The position numbers and the translations under genes were made by a program. From Chloroflexi bacterium RBG_16_72_14 (GTDB taxonomy: Bacteria > Chloroflexota > Limnocylindria > Limnocylindrales > CSP1-4), in assembly GCA_001797035.1 (NCBI GenBank), contig MGOE01000077.1:43585-50720 (forward strand): 7,136 bases of DNA, in the 5' to 3' direction. Positions 5,411 through 7,136 of this stretch are shown here, one piece after another. Below the pieces are notes generated by a model. The model saw only the letters and a program-made list of their open reading frames with translations. It made no database searches and was not told the DNA's origin. How positions within the stretch are numbered: the first letter of the stretch is position 1; each line of letters starts with the position of its first letter.

Positions 5411-5883
5411 CGAGCTTCGTGGGTCGCGCGGAGCTGGCGAGCGCGTCCGACCTGCTGGCGAAGACGCGCCTGCTGACCCTCACCGGCCCCGGCGGGACCG
5501 GCAAGACGCGGCTGTCGCTGGCCCTCGCCGGTGACTGCGTGGAGCGGTTCCCGGACGGGGCGTGGTTCGTGCCGCTGGCCCCGGTCACGGACCCGGAGCT
5601 GGTGCCATCCGCGATCGCGGCGTCCATCGGCCTGCTCGCCCCCAACCGCCCGCCGATCGACCGCGTCCGCGACCACCTGCGCGATCGCACGGCCGTGCTC
5701 GTGCTGGACAACTTTGAGCAGGTGGTGTCCGGGGCGCCGGTGGTGGCGGACCTGCTGCGCTCGGCGCCCAACCTGACCGTCATCGTGTCCAGCCGGGCCC
5801 CGCTCCGGGTCGCGGGCGAGCAGGAGTTCCCGGTCCCGCCGCGTCGCTGCCACCCCGCGAGGCGCGCGACCTCGAGACGGTGA
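5260..5883 (+). CDS. Segment 2 as read: NB-ARC/AAA ATPase core
   Basis: In the second frame the family-like sequence starts at 5260 and ends at a TGA at 5881-5883. It reads RDLGEHRLKDL, then NLPSQLTSFVGR, the entry motif of the ATPase domain, then Walker A GPGGTGKT (5485-5508) and Walker B-like AVLVLDNFEQV (Asp near 5707-5709), followed by SSRAPLRVAGEQEFPVPP. The last 13 residues before the stop are off-frame. There is no independent start with a convincing ribosome binding site, so it is part of the cyclase gene rather than a separate gene. The motifs mark a STAND-class signalling NTPase. Confidence 0.75.
   Translation, partial: AVTLRDLGEHRLKDLARPERLFQVEAPGLETVFPALRTLNATPNNLPSQLTSFVGRAELASASDLLAKTRLLTLTGPGGTGKTRLSLALAGDCVERFPDGAWFVPLAPVTDPELVPSAIAASIGLLAPNRPPIDRVRDHLRDRTAVLVLDNFEQVVSGAPVVADLLRSAPNLTVIVSSRAPLRVAGEQEFPVPPRRCHPARRATSRR
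5842..5843 (+). other. Frame lesion 2, one base missing
   Basis: Before it the protein reads EFPVPP in one frame; after it, from 5844, SLPPREARDLE in the next. Related proteins typically read VPPLSLPP, which is recovered by adding one base (for example a T, making CTG) at 5842-5843. Unlike lesion 1 this is not in a long homopolymer. Confidence 0.75.
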
Positions 5884-7136
5884 TGGCGTCCGAGGCCGCG
5901 CGGCTGTTCGTGGAGCGGGCGATGGCCGTCCGCCCCGACTTCGCGCTCACGGCGGACAACGCGCCGCACGTCGCCGAGATCGTCCGGCGCCTCGACGGCC
6001 TGCCGCTGGCGATCGAGCTGGCGGCCGCGCGGATCCGCCTGCTGTCGCCGGCCGCGATGGCGCAGCGGCTGGGGGCCCGGCTCGACCTGCTGGCCGGCGG
6101 TGGCCGCGACCTGCCGGAGCGCCAGCGGACGCTGCGCGGCGCCATCGACTGGAGCTACGAGCTGCTCGACGGCCCGGACCGCTGCCTGTTCGCGCGGCTG
6201 GGCGTGTTCGCCGGCGGCGGCCGGCTCGAGTCGGCGGAGGCGGTGTGCGGGCTCGAGGGCGACGAGGAGCCGCTCGACGTCCTCGCCGGGCTGGAACGGC
6301 TCGCCGAGCAGAGCCTGGTCCGGATCGAGCTCGACGCCCACGACGACGTGCGGTTCATGATGCTCGAGACGATCCGCGAGTACGCCCTCGAGAAGCTCGA
6401 GGAGCGCGGCGAGACACGAGCGCTGCGCGACCGCCACGCCGACGCCTTCCTGGCCTTCGCGGAGCGGACCGAGGGGGACGCGGGCGCGGACCGCGGACGG
6501 CGGCTCGACGAGCTCGAGGACGAGCACGACAACCTGCGGCAGGCGCTGGACCACCTGGTCGCCGTCGGCGATCGCGACCGGGCGTCGCGGCTGGGCTTCG
6601 CCGCCTGGCGGTTCTGGCAGATGCGCGGCCACATCATCGAGGGACGGCGCCGGCTGGACGCCGTGCTCGCGATGGCGGGCTGGGAGGCGGACGAGTCCCC
6701 GGCACGGCTGCGCGCCCTGGAGGCCGCGGGCGGGCTCGCCTACTGGGCGGGCGACATGGCCGCGGCGAGCGGGTTGTACGGGGCCGCCGTCGTCGAGGGC
6801 CGGCGTCTCGGCGACGAGCCGCAGCTGGCGAACGCGCTCTACAACCAGTTCTTCGCCAAGCGTCCCACGAGCGGCATCGAGGACTGGATCGCCGGCCTCG
6901 CGGACGAGGACAAGTCCATGCTGGACGAGGCGATCGAGATCTGGACCCGGCTGGGGGACGAGTACGGCGTCGCGAAGGCGCTGTGGGGCCTCGGCGAGTA
7001 CCACGCGTATCGCGCGGAGTACGACGAAGCCGAGGCCGTCCTGACCCGGGCCCTTGCGATCTTCGAGCGTCACCGGGACGGGTTCTGGATCGGCTGGACC
7101 CGGTTCACGCGGGCCTTCGGCCGGGCGCTGGCCGGG
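5844..7136 (+). CDS. Segment 3: NB-ARC C-terminal, winged-helix and TPR-like region, open to window edge
   Basis: The third frame stays open for 431 codons without a stop and exits the window. It contains RLDGLPLAIELAAARI (ATPase lid, GLPLA motif), a winged-helix stretch with RQRTLRGAIDWSYELL and FARLGVFAGG, LETIREYALEKLEE, then helical repeats with TPR-like spacing (for example ALWGLGEYHAYRAEYDEAEAVL near the edge). ATG at 5883 or GTG at 5880 could start it independently, but neither has a clear Shine-Dalgarno. A C-terminal output domain may lie beyond the window. Confidence 0.78.

Larger units (their letters stand above)
4820..7136 (+). pseudogene. Class III nucleotidyl cyclase / NB-ARC (STAND) ATPase / TPR-like protein; two frame lesions, 3' truncated by window edge
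   Basis: With two single missing bases restored, one reading frame of 773 residues runs from GTG 4820 to the window end. Architecture: cyclase homology domain (about 10-145), linker with DLGEHRLKDL, NB-ARC/AAA-type ATPase (about 185-345, P-loop 223-230), GLPLAIELAA motif (394-403), winged-helix region (about 415-475), then helical TPR-like repeats from about 540 on. This is a common architecture in high-GC bacteria, thought to couple ligand sensing through ATPase/TPR modules to cyclase output. A GAGGAG at 4809-4814, 5 nt upstream, supports the start. It follows the + strand cNBD gene by 27 nt. The frame changes at 5255-5259 and again at 5842-5843, each equivalent to one lost base. No other stop interrupts it and codon bias stays strong, so assembly error or very recent decay are both possible; 'pseudogene' describes the sequence as written. 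Confidence 0.75.

Noticed and set aside
5229..7073. Minus-strand open frame of 614 codons across the cyclase/ATPase gene
   Set aside because: The + strand carries Walker A, GLPLA and TPR-like sequence over the same span. The minus frame has no motif and is a shadow, although it is longer than any single + frame because of the lesions.

Overview
This is a high-GC window (roughly 70% or more by eye) with strong G/C bias at third codon positions and several GTG starts. The gene content suggests a Chloroflexota or Actinomycetota member, but nothing here fixes the taxon. Supporting hints are the CocE/NonD-type hydrolase, the DUF3307 membrane protein, the stand-alone cyclic-nucleotide-binding domains, and a class III cyclase fused to a STAND/NB-ARC ATPase with TPR-like repeats. 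I found no rRNA, tRNA, insertion sequence or CRISPR array.

Layout. (1) Positions 1-790 (+) hold the C-terminal part of a CocE/NonD (X-Pro dipeptidyl-peptidase-like) hydrolase. (2) Positions 791-1189 are a convergent intergenic region. It contains a 14-nt palindrome, a 12-bp tandem repeat, five closely spaced perfect inverted repeats and a degenerate G-rich 13-16-bp repeat. (3) Positions 1190-4191 (-) run as a leftward gene set: a 140-aa cyclic-nucleotide-binding-domain (cNBD) protein, then 4 nt later a 508-aa two-Rossmann flavoprotein oxidoreductase, then after 70 nt a 325-aa DUF3307 membrane protein, which may have its own leaderless promoter. (4) Positions 4192-4363 are a 172-bp divergent promoter region. 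(5) Positions 4364-7136 (+) run rightward: a second cNBD protein (142 aa), then 27 nt later a large cyclase/NB-ARC/TPR gene that leaves the window. As written, that gene carries two single-base frame lesions, near 5255-5259 and 5842-5843.

How the genes may work together. A predicted class III nucleotidyl cyclase sits directly downstream of a cNBD protein that keeps the canonical phosphate-binding Arg. Divergently, a second cNBD protein, in which that Arg is Pro, is tightly coupled to a flavoprotein. I infer a local cyclic-nucleotide signalling cassette in which an input sensed by the STAND ATPase controls cyclase output, read by small cNBD proteins, one of them possibly acting in trans on the oxidoreductase. 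The domain assignments are well supported; the circuit is inference. The two frame lesions must be resolved (sequencing error or real decay) before the cyclase is treated as intact.
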